39,429 nucleotides of DNA from JACVRW01 sp040509755 (GTDB lineage: Bacteria > Actinomycetota > Thermoleophilia > Solirubrobacterales > Thermoleophilaceae). The notes under the pieces are model-generated. The model did no database searches. It was not told the origin of the DNA and saw only the letters and a list, made by a program, of their open reading frames with translations. The position numbers and the translations under genes are program-made. The stretch is from NCBI GenBank assembly GCA_040509755.1, contig JBEVKF010000095.1, positions 1 through 39,429 of the forward strand, read 5' to 3'. Of this stretch, positions 1-8,834 are shown in pieces (within the stretch, counting starts at the first letter, position 1; each line of letters starts with the position of its first letter).

Positions 1-351
1 CCGCCCGCCGCGGCACCCCCTGCCGCCACCCAGCCTGTCGAGGCCGGCACCACCGAGGCCGACAAGGGCGCGCCGCCGCCGGAGGTCAAGAAGCCGCCGC
101 CGGAGGTGAAGAAGCCGCCCACTGAGGTCAAGAAGCCGCCGCCCACCGAGGTCAAGGAGCCGCCGCCCGAGGTCAAGAAGCCGCCCACCGAGGTCAAGAA
201 GCCGCCGCCCGCGTCGACCCCTACCCCGACCCGCGACGGTGCGGGCGACGGAGACGGCGACGGCGCCCCGCAGCCCTCGCGCACGTCTTCGACGAGGCCG
301 AGTAGCAAGCCCAAGCGCCAGCGTCCTCGAAAGAAGCACGGTCGCCGATGA
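1..351 (+). CDS. C-terminal tail of a protein, probably SecF (5' end outside window)
   Basis: The frame is open from base 1 to a TGA at 349-351, so only the last 116 codons are present. They encode a low-complexity tail: an Ala/Pro stretch, then about seven repeats of the type PPxEVKK, then an Asp/Gly run, ending in the very basic KPKRQRPRKKHGRR. No folded domain can be seen. Actinobacterial SecF proteins often end in a disordered, basic tail, and a sec-recJ-relA neighbourhood would fit, so the C terminus of the protein-export subunit SecF is the best guess. That is inference from context only, because the membrane domain lies outside the window. The stop overlaps the next start in ATGA (348-351), which suggests translational coupling. 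Confidence 0.5.
   Translation, partial: PPAAAPPAATQPVEAGTTEADKGAPPPEVKKPPPEVKKPPTEVKKPPPTEVKEPPPEVKKPPTEVKKPPPASTPTPTRDGAGDGDGDGAPQPSRTSSTRPSSKPKRQRPRKKHGRR
73..213 (+). repeat. Tandem PPxEVKK-coding repeats
   Basis: About seven imperfect 18-24 base units encode (P)PP(T)EVKK or EVKE in the tail of the first CDS. Units differ mainly by an extra CCG or by ACC/ACT for Thr. The pattern alternates a stiff Pro run with a charged Glu-Lys patch, typical of an extended, possibly wall-spanning or ribosome-facing tail. The repeat is prone to length change by slippage. Confidence 0.8.
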
Positions 352-647
352 GCCTCGTCGTCTGGACCATGATGGGCATCGCTCTCTGGCACTTCACTGT
401 GTTCCTGCCGGACCGGTTCTGGGGCGGGATCGTGGGCGCCTTCCTGGCGTCGGCGATCGGCGCAGCGCTGTTCGGCTTCCTCGTCAACGGCGCAACCGTG
501 CCGGGGGCGAACGACACTGACATCCTGCAGGCGCTGGTGGCGGTCCCAGGTGCGCTGATCGGGCTCGGGCTCTCGTATTGGTGGGGCGCTCGGGCCGATC
601 GCGCGAGCGGCATCGACCACGGTTTCACGCGCGCGGGCTCGCACTAG
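348..647 (+). CDS. Small integral membrane protein, GlsB/YeaQ-like
   Basis: The product is 99 residues with three likely membrane segments (about 3-20, 26-47 and 60-79). The Gly/Ala-rich segments GGIVGAFLASAIGAALFG and PGALIGLGLSYWWGA resemble the GlsB/YeaQ/YmgE (transglycosylase-associated) family of small membrane proteins, whose biochemical role is poorly known. A short soluble tail ends in RAGSH. The ATG overlaps the upstream TGA by ATGA, so the two are probably co-translated. The stop lies 74 bases before the preferred recJ start. Codon use and position support a real gene; the family assignment rests on the hydrophobic pattern alone. Confidence 0.65.
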   Translation: MSLVVWTMMGIALWHFTVFLPDRFWGGIVGAFLASAIGAALFGFLVNGATVPGANDTDILQALVAVPGALIGLGLSYWWGARADRASGIDHGFTRAGSH

Positions 648-721
648 CCGGGAGGCACAGCGGCATCTCGGCGGGGGCGAGCCCACCCGTTCCGTCCGCT
701 TCAGCGCCCAGGATGGGCCGG

Positions 722-3184
722 ATGCAGTCGAGGTCGACCAGGTGGGAGTCTCAGCCCTATGACGTGGCGGTCGCGGGCCGCCTGGCCGGCGAACTCGGCG
801 TCTCGCGCATCGTCGGAGCGATCCTCGCCCGGCGCGGCTTCGCCGACAGCGAGGAGGCGCGCCGCTTCCTCGCCGCCGAGCAGCGCCACGACCCGCTCGG
901 CCTGCCCGGCGTCCCGGCCGCCTGCGAGCTGATCCTCGACCACCTGCGCCGGGGCTCGCGGATCGCGGTATTCGGCGACTACGACGTCGACGGCGTCTGC
1001 TCGACCGCCATGCTCGTCCGCGCCCTGCGCGCGCTCGGGGGCGACCCGGCCTGGGAGCTGCCAAGCCGCTTCGACGAGGGCTACGGCCTCTCGGGCGCCG
1101 CCGTCGAGCGGCTTACCGCCCGCGGCACCGCGCTGCTGGTCACGGTCGACTGCGGTATCACCGCCGTCGAGCAGGTCGCGGCGGCCAAGGCGGCGGGCCT
1201 GGACGTGGTCGTCACAGACCATCACCGCCCCGGCCCCGAGCTGCCCGACTGCGTGGTCGTGCATCCCGCGCTCGGTGCCTACGGCTGCCCCGAGCTGTGC
1301 GCGTCGGGAGTGGTGCTCAAGCTCTCGGAGGCGTTGCACGGAGCCGCCGGTGGCGACCCGGACGCCGCCAGCGAGGACCTCGACCTCGCCGCGCTCGCCA
1401 CCGTCTGCGATCTCGTGCCGCTGCATGACGAGAACCGGCGCATCGCCCGGGAGGGCGTCCTGGCACTCTCGCGCACGCGCAAGCCGGGCCTTCGCGCGCT
1501 CGTGGCCGTGGCCGGCGTGGAGCTGGGGGAACTGACCGAGCACCATCTCGGCTTCCGGCTCGGCCCTCGCATCAACGCGGCGGGGCGGATGCGGCGCGCG
1601 GACGCCGCGCTCGAGCTGCTGCTCACCGAGGACGAAGGCCGCGCCGAGGAGATCGCCCGCGAGCTCGACCTGCTCAACCGCGACCGCCGCGAGGCGGAGA
1701 CGCGCATCCTGTCCGCGGCCGAGGCGGCCTGCGAGCCCCAGGTGAGCCAGGGCGCCATGGTGGTGGCGGGGGAGGACTGGCATCCGGGCGTGGTCGGGAT
1801 CGTTGCCTCGCGGCTGGTCGAGCGCTGGCGGCGCCCCTGCGTCGTGATCGCGCTCGAGGATGGGACCGGGCGCGGCTCGGGCCGCAGCATCTCCGCCTAC
1901 GACCTGCACGCGGGCCTTGGCGCCTGCACGCAGCACCTGACTCGCTTCGGCGGCCACGCCATGGCCGCCGGGGTCGAGCTCGAGGAGGGGGAGGTAGAGC
2001 CCTTCCGCCGCGCCCTCGCCGCTCACGCCGGCGCCGCCCTGGCGCCCGGCGACCTGATCCCCTGCGAGCGTGTCGACGCCGTCGTGCCCGGGGGCGTGCT
2101 GGGTCTCGAGCTCGCCGACGAGCTCGAGCGACTGCGCCCGTTCGGGATGGGCAACCCGCAGCCCACGCTGCTAGTGCCGTCAGCCCGCTTCCAGCACGTG
2201 GCCGGCATGGGCGAGGACAAGGAGCACTCCCGCTTCACGCTGGTCACCGCCGGCGGAGCGCGATCGCGCGGGGTGGCCTTCGGCACGCCGCCAAAGACGC
2301 TGGCGCCGGCGCAGGCCGACAACCACGACATCGCCCTGCGCCTCGAGCGCAACCGCTGGAACGGGATGGTGGAGCCGCGCGTCCAGCTGCGAGCCCTGTG
2401 CCCGACGCGGCCGGGGGAGCTGCTCGTCCTCGGCGAGGAGGGCGGCTTCTGGGAACGCGTGGCGCTCGCGCTCGAGCCCGAACGCCACCCGAGCGATCCG
2501 CCCTGGGGCCAGGGCGGCACAGCCGAGCCGGTCGACCGCCGCAGCGAGGGCTTCGCGGGCGTTGCGGGTGACCTGTTCTCGAGTGGTGAGGCCGTCCTGG
2601 TCGCGGTTGCCGACGTCGAGCGTCGGCGCGCCGGACTCGAGGCGATCGTTGCCGGGCTGGCGCACGGCGGCATGGCCGTCGCCTCCTGGAGCTCGATCGA
2701 AGCTGACCCCTCGACGATGGCGGGCTTCGACCAGCTCGTGGCGCTCGATCCCCCACCCGGGGGTGCGTCCGATCCGGTCCTGCGGTCGGGCCCGCTCGCC
2801 CATCTGGCCTGGAGCCCGGCGGAGGCCGAGTTCGCCCTGCTCGTGTGGCGAGCGGAGCTCGACCTGCGACCGCTGCTCGCCGACGCATACCGGGCGCTTC
2901 GAGAGCTTGCCCCGGACACCGACGCGAAGCGGCTGCAAGAGGCCCTCGGCGGAAGCGGTCGCTATCCGCGCACACCGCGCTGCTGCGCCCGCCTGCTCAC
3001 CGTGTTGAGCGAGCTGGCCTTGATCGAGTTCAGCCTCGATCCGCCGAGCTGCCACCTGCGCGAGTCGGCGCGCACCGAGCTCGAGCGCTCGGCCGCCTAC
3101 CGCGCGGCGAGCGAGCGCCTGACGGCAATCGAGGGCGCGCTGGCCCGCGAGCTGCCGGCGGCGGCGCCCGCCCGGGCGGCCTGA
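722..3184 (+). CDS. recJ: Single-stranded-DNA-specific exonuclease RecJ
   Basis: RecJ degrades single-stranded DNA 5' to 3' in recombination and mismatch repair, in the cytoplasm. The product is 820 residues from the chosen start. The DHH-family phosphoesterase motifs are visible: GDYDVDG (about 85-91), VDCGI (about 142), TDHH (about 165-168) and PRINAAGRM, followed by the DHHA1 region with SGRS and FGGHAMAAG. An OB-like segment follows. The last roughly 230 residues form an extra C-terminal domain like RecJ_C of other Gram-positive RecJs. Start choice: ATG 722 has AGGA at 710-713, eight bases upstream. ATG 713 is an alternative. An ATG at 578 would overlap the membrane-protein gene and adds a non-conserved leader. 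relA begins 25 bases downstream, probably in one operon. Confidence 0.95.
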   Translation: MQSRSTRWESQPYDVAVAGRLAGELGVSRIVGAILARRGFADSEEARRFLAAEQRHDPLGLPGVPAACELILDHLRRGSRIAVFGDYDVDGVCSTAMLVRALRALGGDPAWELPSRFDEGYGLSGAAVERLTARGTALLVTVDCGITAVEQVAAAKAAGLDVVVTDHHRPGPELPDCVVVHPALGAYGCPELCASGVVLKLSEALHGAAGGDPDAASEDLDLAALATVCDLVPLHDENRRIAREGVLALSRTRKPGLRALVAVAGVELGELTEHHLGFRLGPRINAAGRMRRADAALELLLTEDEGRAEEIARELDLLNRDRREAETRILSAAEAACEPQVSQGAMVVAGEDWHPGVVGIVASRLVERWRRPCVVIALEDGTGRGSGRSISAYDLHAGLGACTQHLTRFGGHAMAAGVELEEGEVEPFRRALAAHAGAALAPGDLIPCERVDAVVPGGVLGLELADELERLRPFGMGNPQPTLLVPSARFQHVAGMGEDKEHSRFTLVTAGGARSRGVAFGTPPKTLAPAQADNHDIALRLERNRWNGMVEPRVQLRALCPTRPGELLVLGEEGGFWERVALALEPERHPSDPPWGQGGTAEPVDRRSEGFAGVAGDLFSSGEAVLVAVADVERRRAGLEAIVAGLAHGGMAVASWSSIEADPSTMAGFDQLVALDPPPGGASDPVLRSGPLAHLAWSPAEAEFALLVWRAELDLRPLLADAYRALRELAPDTDAKRLQEALGGSGRYPRTPRCCARLLTVLSELALIEFSLDPPSCHLRESARTELERSAAYRAASERLTAIEGALARELPAAAPARAA

Positions 3185-3209
3185 GAAGCGCAGTTCCGCT
3201 CTACACTCG

Positions 3210-5576
3210 ATGGTGATGGCCAAGCCTCCTCGCGCGAACGGGAACCCAGGCCCGAAGAGCGGGACGAAGCCGCCCGCCGCGGGCCCCGGAAACGGACGCG
3301 CGACGACGGCGGACTTCGAGCATCACCCGGTCGACGAGCACCACAAGCCCGTCCCCGCCGTTCCGAAGGCCAACCTCACCGACGACCAGCGCGTGCTGCT
3401 CGGCGACCTGTTCGCCGTGGTCGAGGAGCACGCCGCGGACGCCGTCGAGGCAGTCGACCGCGAGCTCGTCACGAAGGCGTTCGAGTTCGCCTGCGTCCGC
3501 CACGCCGACCAGCGCCGGGCAAGCGGAGAGGACTTCATCGTGCACCCGGTGGGCGTGGCCAAGATCTGCGCGGGCATGCGGCTCGATACCGCCACGCTCT
3601 GCGCGGCCCTCCTGCACGACACCGTCGAGGACACGAGCGCGTCGCTGTCCGAGGTCGAGACCGAGTTCGGCGAGGAGATCGCCAAGCTCGTGGACGGCGT
3701 GACCAAGCTCTCGGGCGTCACCTTCCAGAGCCGCGACGACCGCCAGGCCGAGAACTACCGCAAGATGATGGTCGCGATGGCCCAGGACATCCGGGTCATC
3801 CTGATCAAGCTCGCCGACCGCCTGCACAACATGCGGACACTCGGCTCGATGCCCAAGCAAAAGCAGCAGGACAAGGCGCGCGAGACGCTCGACATCTTCG
3901 CTCCCCTGGCCCACCGGCTCGGCATCCACGCGATCAAGTGGGAGCTCGAGGACCTCGCGTTCACGACGCTCCACCCGCGCAAGTTCAACGAGATCAAGCA
4001 GCTCGTCTCCCAGCAGCGCGACGAGCGCGAGGCCTACGTGTCGCGCGCCGGCGAGTACCTGGAGAAGGAGCTCGACGCCGTCGGCATCGAGGCCGAGATC
4101 TCAGGGCGAGCGAAGCACTTCTACTCGATCTACTCGAAGATGAACCAGAAGGGCCGCGAGTTCAACGAGATCTACGACCTCACCGCCATGCGCGTGATCG
4201 TGGGCTCGGTGAAGGACTGCTACGGCGCGGTCGGGGTGATCCACTCGCTCTGGAAGCCGCTCCCAGGGCGCTTCAAGGACTGGGTCGCCATGCCCAAGTT
4301 CAACATGTACCAGGCGCTGCACACCACGGTGATCGGGCCGGAGGGGCGGCCGCTCGAGATCCAGATCCGCACGATGGAGATGCACCGCACCGCCGAGTAC
4401 GGCGTGGCCGCGCACTGGATCTACAAGGAGGACGGCTCCAAGCCCATCGCGGAGAAGGTCGAGTGGCTGCGCCACCTGCTCGACTGGCAGATCGACGCGA
4501 AGGATCCGCAGGAGTTCGCCGAGACGCTCAAGGCGGACCTCTTCGAGGACGAGGTGTTCGTGTTCACGCCGCGCGGCGAGGTGAAGTCGCTGGCCGCGGG
4601 CGCAACGCCGCTCGACTTCGCCTACTCGATCCACACAGACGTTGGCCACCGCTGCGTGGGCGCCAAGGTCAACGGCAAGATCGTGCCGCTGCACTACGAG
4701 CTGCAGTCCGGCGACATCTGCGAGGTGCTGACTTCGAAGAAGGAGCGCGGCCCGAGTCGCGACTGGCTCGCGCTGGCGAAGACCACGCGCGCCCAGTCGA
4801 AGATCCGGGCCTGGTTCAAGCGCGAGCGCCGCGAGGACTCCGAGCGCACCGGCCGCGAGATCCTCCACGAGAACCTCAAGCGCGCGGGCCTGCCGCCGCA
4901 GAAGATCGCCGGATCGCCGCTGCTCGCGGACGTGATCCGCGAGATGGGCTTCCGGAAGGCCGAGGACTTCTACATCGCGCTCGGGCAGTCGAAGATCTCG
5001 CCGAAGACGGTCACGTCCAAGCTGATGCACCGCCTCAAGGAGGGCGAGGCGGCGGTCGAGCCGGCGAGTGCGGGGACCGAGCTCCTGGAGCGCCGGGAGA
5101 CCCCGCGAAAGACCGCGGCCTCCTCGAACTACGGCATCAAGGTCGAGGGCGTGGACGACGTGATGCTGCGCCTTGCCAAGTGCTGCCGGCCGGTGCCCGG
5201 CGATCCGATCATCGGCTACATCTCACTAGGCAAGGGCATCACGATCCATCACGACAACTGCCCCAACGCGGAGGCGCTCAAGAAGAACCCCGAGCGCTTC
5301 ACCGCGGTCTCCTGGGAGGGCGACACCTCGGCGCCCTTCCGCGTGGAGCTGCAGATCGACGGCTGGGACCGCACGCGCCTGCTCGAGGACCTCTCGCGGA
5401 CGTTCGCCGAGACCGGCATCAACATCCTCGAGGCGCGCTGCACGGTGGTCCACCCGATGGTCAAGAACCGCTTCGTGGTCGAGGTGGGGGACACGCAGTC
5501 GCTGAAGACGTGCATCACGCGGCTGCGCAACATCGAGTCGGTCTTCGACGCGTATCGCGTAACGCCGACGGGCTAG
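3210..5576 (+). CDS. relA: Bifunctional (p)ppGpp synthetase/hydrolase RelA/SpoT (Rsh)
   Basis: This enzyme makes and degrades the stringent-response alarmone (p)ppGpp in the cytoplasm. The product is 788 residues, full length for long Rsh proteins. Domains in order: a disordered Pro/Lys/Gly N terminus (1-55), the HD hydrolase with LLHDTVEDT (134-142), which keeps the HD pair and so predicts active hydrolysis, and the synthetase domain (about 300-405) with GRAKHFYSIYSK and YQALHTTV. A TGS domain follows (about 447-510, starting VFVFTPRGEV), then a helical and Zn-finger-like region with AKCCRPVPGDPIIGY (656-670), and a C-terminal ACT domain (about 710-785). ATG 3216 is an alternative start. The stop shares the palindrome CTAG (5573-5576) with the convergent glycosyltransferase. 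Confidence 0.96.
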   Translation: MVMAKPPRANGNPGPKSGTKPPAAGPGNGRATTADFEHHPVDEHHKPVPAVPKANLTDDQRVLLGDLFAVVEEHAADAVEAVDRELVTKAFEFACVRHADQRRASGEDFIVHPVGVAKICAGMRLDTATLCAALLHDTVEDTSASLSEVETEFGEEIAKLVDGVTKLSGVTFQSRDDRQAENYRKMMVAMAQDIRVILIKLADRLHNMRTLGSMPKQKQQDKARETLDIFAPLAHRLGIHAIKWELEDLAFTTLHPRKFNEIKQLVSQQRDEREAYVSRAGEYLEKELDAVGIEAEISGRAKHFYSIYSKMNQKGREFNEIYDLTAMRVIVGSVKDCYGAVGVIHSLWKPLPGRFKDWVAMPKFNMYQALHTTVIGPEGRPLEIQIRTMEMHRTAEYGVAAHWIYKEDGSKPIAEKVEWLRHLLDWQIDAKDPQEFAETLKADLFEDEVFVFTPRGEVKSLAAGATPLDFAYSIHTDVGHRCVGAKVNGKIVPLHYELQSGDICEVLTSKKERGPSRDWLALAKTTRAQSKIRAWFKRERREDSERTGREILHENLKRAGLPPQKIAGSPLLADVIREMGFRKAEDFYIALGQSKISPKTVTSKLMHRLKEGEAAVEPASAGTELLERRETPRKTAASSNYGIKVEGVDDVMLRLAKCCRPVPGDPIIGYISLGKGITIHHDNCPNAEALKKNPERFTAVSWEGDTSAPFRVELQIDGWDRTRLLEDLSRTFAETGINILEARCTVVHPMVKNRFVVEVGDTQSLKTCITRLRNIESVFDAYRVTPTG

Positions 5577-6745
5577 CGGTTTCGCAGTTTCTGCGCGAGA
5601 TTGCGCAAGGCGTCGAGCGGACGGACCAGCGTGGCTCCCAGCCGATAGCGACGGGTCCGGAAGATGCCCATCCCCCAGGCGTGGTGCTGGTCGGCAAGCG
5701 CGTGGAGGCGGGAGACCTCGGATCGGAGCCGCTCGTTCTCGCTCATGAGCGCCGCCACCCGAGACTCGGCGTGCCACTGCCGCCGGGTAACGCGGGCAAG
5801 TTCGCGAAGTGGTTGGCCAGTGGCCCGGGCGCTCCGGGGCAGCCGCCGCAGGACCGCCACCACATCGTTCGCGTGAGTGTGGGCGCTGTGCATCCCGACG
5901 ACCAGATCGCGGTTGGCGATACCCATCTCGGGGCGGTACTCGGTCAGCTCACTGCGCAAGCGCTCCGCGTCGAGCGGCTGGGGCGTGGCGCGGCCGCCAA
6001 AACCGTCGGCCTCGAGTAGCGGGTAGCTCCCGGGGGTGACCCAACCGTCGCCGCCCTTGTGGTCGTAGACGTAGGCCGCGCGACCGCACGCCATCGCCTC
6101 GAGAATCGAGCGTCCGTAGCCCACGACGATGTCGGCGGCGAGAATGCCCGGTCGCGGGTCGGCGGCGGGCGAGGCGTGAGCGCCGGTGATGTGGCAGCGC
6201 AGCCCTAGCTCCCCGCACACACCTTCGAGGATCTCGCGCCGCTGGCCACGCATGTAGTTGCTGAGCACGAGCAGCTGCTGGGGGGTGTTGTGGATCGAAG
6301 AGCTCGGGGCAAACCAGTCGATGTCCACGGGCTGGCGCATGCGCACGATCTCCGTGGGCTGGGCGAGCGCGCGCATGCGCCGCTGGACGCGATCGTTGAA
6401 GACCACCACCGCCGCTACCAGACCGGGGAGCTGCGGTGGCGCCTGCAGGTCGATCGCATCCGCATGGGAGATGAAGAGCTGAGAGACTCGCGGATACCGG
6501 TCCGCCAGCTCCAAAGAGGAGACGGCATCCTGGACGATCAGCGCGTCGGGCGCGGCGGGCAGGGCGTCCTCGTTGCCGACCACGCAGGTTCCGCCTGCAC
6601 GCGCACGGATTGCCATTTCGCCCAGTTCAGTGGCGTAGACAGTGACCTCGTGCCCGAGCCGCTCTAGTCCGTTGGCGAGCGTGAGCAGATAGGTCTCGCT
6701 ACCCCCCAGCGAAGCGAGGCTGAAGGTACTCAGTACGAGCCGCAC
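5573..6745 (-). CDS. GT-B fold glycosyltransferase (family 4-like)
   Basis: A predicted cytoplasmic sugar transferase of 390 residues, read from a GTG. The N terminus MRLVLSTFSLASLGGSETY has the glycine-rich GGSE loop of the acceptor domain of GT4-like enzymes. The C-terminal nucleotide-sugar domain contains VVGYGRSILEAMACGRAAYV, the usual E-containing donor-site segment, followed by HKGGDGWV. A basic, possibly coiled tail (about 300-390) follows. It is the first gene of the polysaccharide locus and is convergent with relA, sharing the CTAG stop. It is divergent from the GT2-like gene across only 38 bases, so a two-way promoter must be compact. Donor and acceptor cannot be told from the sequence. 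Confidence 0.82.
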   Translation of the reverse strand: MRLVLSTFSLASLGGSETYLLTLANGLERLGHEVTVYATELGEMAIRARAGGTCVVGNEDALPAAPDALIVQDAVSSLELADRYPRVSQLFISHADAIDLQAPPQLPGLVAAVVVFNDRVQRRMRALAQPTEIVRMRQPVDIDWFAPSSSIHNTPQQLLVLSNYMRGQRREILEGVCGELGLRCHITGAHASPAADPRPGILAADIVVGYGRSILEAMACGRAAYVYDHKGGDGWVTPGSYPLLEADGFGGRATPQPLDAERLRSELTEYRPEMGIANRDLVVGMHSAHTHANDVVAVLRRLPRSARATGQPLRELARVTRRQWHAESRVAALMSENERLRSEVSRLHALADQHHAWGMGIFRTRRYRLGATLVRPLDALRNLAQKLRNR

Positions 6746-6783
6746 GCGGTGGATCCCGATCCCGGGAGGTAGCCTCTCGACCC

Positions 6784-7533
6784 TTGCCCGTATTGAAAGC
6801 CCTTCGGCGCTCCCGTCGCCGCCGGCTCTTGGCGCTGGTCACCTTCCGCGACGAGATGCGCTTCTTGCCCGGCCTGATTGAGAACCTCGCCGGGCAGGTC
6901 GACGGGCTGATTGCCCTCGACGACCAATCCAAGGACGCGTCGGCTGCGTTCCTGGCGGCCCAACCCCTCACGCTCGAGCTGCTCTCGGTGGAGCCGGGCG
7001 GGCAGGGAGACAACGAGGACGCACGAAATCACCGGGCCCTCGTGGAGGCGGCGTGGCGCCACCGACCCGACTGGCTGCTCGGTGTCGATGCCGACGAGCG
7101 GCTGGAGCGGGACTTCCGCCCGCGAGCGGAGTCCGAGATTCGGGAGGCCGAACGTCTCGGAAAGTCCGCCCTCTGGGTGCCGTTCCGCGAGCTGTGGGAC
7201 GCGCCGGACCAGGTGAGGGTCGACGGGATCTGGGGGGCCAAGCGCAAGGCGTGTCTGTTTCGCTCGGACCCCAACCACCGGTTCGATGAGCGGCGCCTGC
7301 ACGCAAACTGGGCGCCCTGGCCGCCGCCGCGTGACGACTACCCGGTTGCCGATCTGCGCCTGTATCACCTGCGCATGATCGATCCCGCCGACCGCGAGCG
7401 GCGGGTCAAGCACTACCAGCGCCTGGATCCAGAGCGGATCTGGCAGCCGATCGGCTACGACTACATGCTCGACGAAGCCGGAATCGAACTGGTGCCGCTG
7501 GAAGCCGGACGCGAATATCGCCCTGGTCATTGA
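6784..7533 (+). CDS. Family 2-like glycosyltransferase
   Basis: A 249-residue protein starting with TTG. The N-terminal RLLALVTFRDEMRFLPGLIE and GLIALDDQSKDAS match the nucleotide-binding start of the GT-A fold. LLGVDADERLERDF holds a DxD-type metal site (Asp-Ala-Asp). The remainder, with WGAKRKACLFRSDPNHRF and a basic, aromatic tail, resembles short GT2 proteins of envelope sugar loci. The start is uncertain: a GGGAGG at 6764-6769 lies 14 bases from TTG 6784, which is rather far. Its 3' end overlaps the opposite-strand remnant at 7527 by seven bases. Cytoplasmic transfer of a sugar to a lipid-linked intermediate is inferred. Confidence 0.78.
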   Translation: MPVLKALRRSRRRRLLALVTFRDEMRFLPGLIENLAGQVDGLIALDDQSKDASAAFLAAQPLTLELLSVEPGGQGDNEDARNHRALVEAAWRHRPDWLLGVDADERLERDFRPRAESEIREAERLGKSALWVPFRELWDAPDQVRVDGIWGAKRKACLFRSDPNHRFDERRLHANWAPWPPPRDDYPVADLRLYHLRMIDPADRERRVKHYQRLDPERIWQPIGYDYMLDEAGIELVPLEAGREYRPGH

Positions 7534-7832
7534 GCGCGTCTATGGGCGTAGTAGGCCGGTTTGCGCGCGCCCTCCCGGGCCATCAGACCCGTGGTCACGC
7601 CGTTGGGGTCGGTTGCCGGCTTATCGGAATAGGTCGGCCGACGATCGTCGTTCCCGTAGCGCGTAGGCAACCCTTCGGCGATTTCGCCGATCGGGTTCGT
7701 GCCGGTAGAGACGAGCCTGACGTCGGCCTGTATCTCGTCGAGGTCAAGCCGTTCCGGGGGCCGGACCAGCGTGAGGGCTGATCGCGCTTGGACATCGAAA
7801 TGTCCACGATATTGGAGGGCCGGGCTGTTCAC
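7527..7832 (-). pseudogene. C-terminal remnant of a glycoside-hydrolase-like protein
   Basis: The minus-strand frame is open from 7922 to a stop at 7527 but has no convincing start; GTG 7832 is the only moderate one. The last residues, GLMAREGARKPAYYAHRR, look like the end of clan-A glycosidases, and the intact gene at 21878-22981 ends in the comparable GLIRRSGKKKPAFQAFRR. About 100-120 residues remain, far less than a catalytic domain, and the upstream part is replaced by the epimerase gene at 7892. This stretch between 7534 and 7891 therefore holds a gene fragment, not empty DNA. It could instead be a small expressed ORF, but no ribosome binding site supports that. Confidence 0.5.
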
Positions 7833-7891
7833 ACGAACCGCTGGCGATGCGAGGCTGACACGGGCCGCACCGGTACCATCGCCAGTCAGCG

Positions 7892-8818
7892 ATGCGCGTA
7901 CTGGTGACTGGTGGGGGTGGCTTCATCGGCTCGCACGTGGTCGAGCGCTTGTTGCGCGATGGCCACTCGGTTCGCGTACTGGACAACTTCGCGACGGGAC
8001 GAAGAGAAAACCTCCTTCCCTTCCTGGCGGATATCGAGCTCGTGGAGGGCGATCTGCAGAGCTACGAGCGAGCCAACATCGCCGTTCGCGACGTTGAGCT
8101 TGTCCTCCACCAAGCCGCGCTTCCTTCGGTTCCACGGTCTGTCCAGGATCCGTTGACGAGCAACGCGTCAAATGTCATTGGGACGCTGAATATCCTCCTT
8201 GCCGCTCGGGACAGCGGCGTCGAGAGAGTCGTGTTTGCCTCCTCTTCGTCGGTGTATGGAGCAAATCGGACGCTGCCGAAAGCGGAGGAGCTCTCGCCAG
8301 AGCCAATCTCCCCGTACGCCGTGGCCAAGCTGGCGGGCGAGGGCTACTGTCGTAGCTTCCACCACGTCTACGGGCTGGAAACCGTCGCTCTGCGGTACTT
8401 CAACGTCTTCGGTCCGCGCCAGGATCTGCTGTCCCAGTACGCCTCGGTGGTGCCGAACTTCATCACCGCGTTGCGCGATGGCAGGCCGCTCACGATCTAC
8501 GGGGATGGAGAGCAATCGCGGGACTTCACCTATGTAGGCAACGTGGTCGAGGCAAACGTCCTCGCCATGTCGGCCGCAGATGTCTCAGGGCGCGTCTACA
8601 ACATCGCCTGTGGGAAACGGATCACCGTGAACCGACTCGTCGGCGAGCTCGAGGAGCTCATGGGGGCGGAGGCACGATTGGTATACGCCGAGGACCGGCC
8701 CGGAGAGGTGCGGGAGTCCTTGGCCGACATCGGCCGCGCTCGCGCCGAACTTGGATATTCGCCGTCAACTGAGCTCCGGGAGGGCTTGCTCAAAACGATG
8801 GCTCATGCCGCCCCGTGA
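7892..8818 (+). CDS. NAD-dependent nucleotide-sugar epimerase (extended SDR)
   Basis: A 308-residue extended short-chain dehydrogenase that interconverts nucleotide sugars, probably UDP-hexoses, in the cytoplasm. The Rossmann motif TGGGGFIGSH is at 6-15, the catalytic Ser lies in SSSSVYG (about 117-123), and the Tyr-Lys pair is in SPYAVAK (Tyr142, Lys146). RYFNVFGPRQ and YGDGEQSRDFTYV are typical of UDP-glucose or UDP-GlcNAc(A) 4-epimerases of the GalE/WbpP type. The exact substrate cannot be fixed. No Shine-Dalgarno is evident; a TACCAT at 7874-7879 could be a -10 box giving a very short leader. The glycosyltransferase 16 bases downstream is probably co-transcribed. Confidence 0.88.
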   Translation: MRVLVTGGGGFIGSHVVERLLRDGHSVRVLDNFATGRRENLLPFLADIELVEGDLQSYERANIAVRDVELVLHQAALPSVPRSVQDPLTSNASNVIGTLNILLAARDSGVERVVFASSSSVYGANRTLPKAEELSPEPISPYAVAKLAGEGYCRSFHHVYGLETVALRYFNVFGPRQDLLSQYASVVPNFITALRDGRPLTIYGDGEQSRDFTYVGNVVEANVLAMSAADVSGRVYNIACGKRITVNRLVGELEELMGAEARLVYAEDRPGEVRESLADIGRARAELGYSPSTELREGLLKTMAHAAP

Positions 8819-8834
8819 AGGGCGGATCAGAGTC

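Noticed and set aside
106..213. PPxEVKK repeats considered as a CRISPR-like or mobile repeat
   Set aside because: Units are in coding frame, vary by whole codons and have no spacers, so they are protein repeats.
701..3223. Long minus-strand open frames opposite recJ (up to about 440 codons)
   Set aside because: GC-rich shadows: Arg/Ala/Gly-rich translations with no motifs, fully opposite a well-supported gene.
3938..6019. Plus-strand 693-codon open frame spanning relA and the glycosyltransferase
   Set aside because: Arg/His/Gly-rich translation in the wrong frame of relA with no recognisable domain.
7530..7781. Plus-strand 83-codon ORF after the GT2-like gene
   Set aside because: The opposite frame shows a glycosidase-like C-terminal peptide, while this one has no features or ribosome site.
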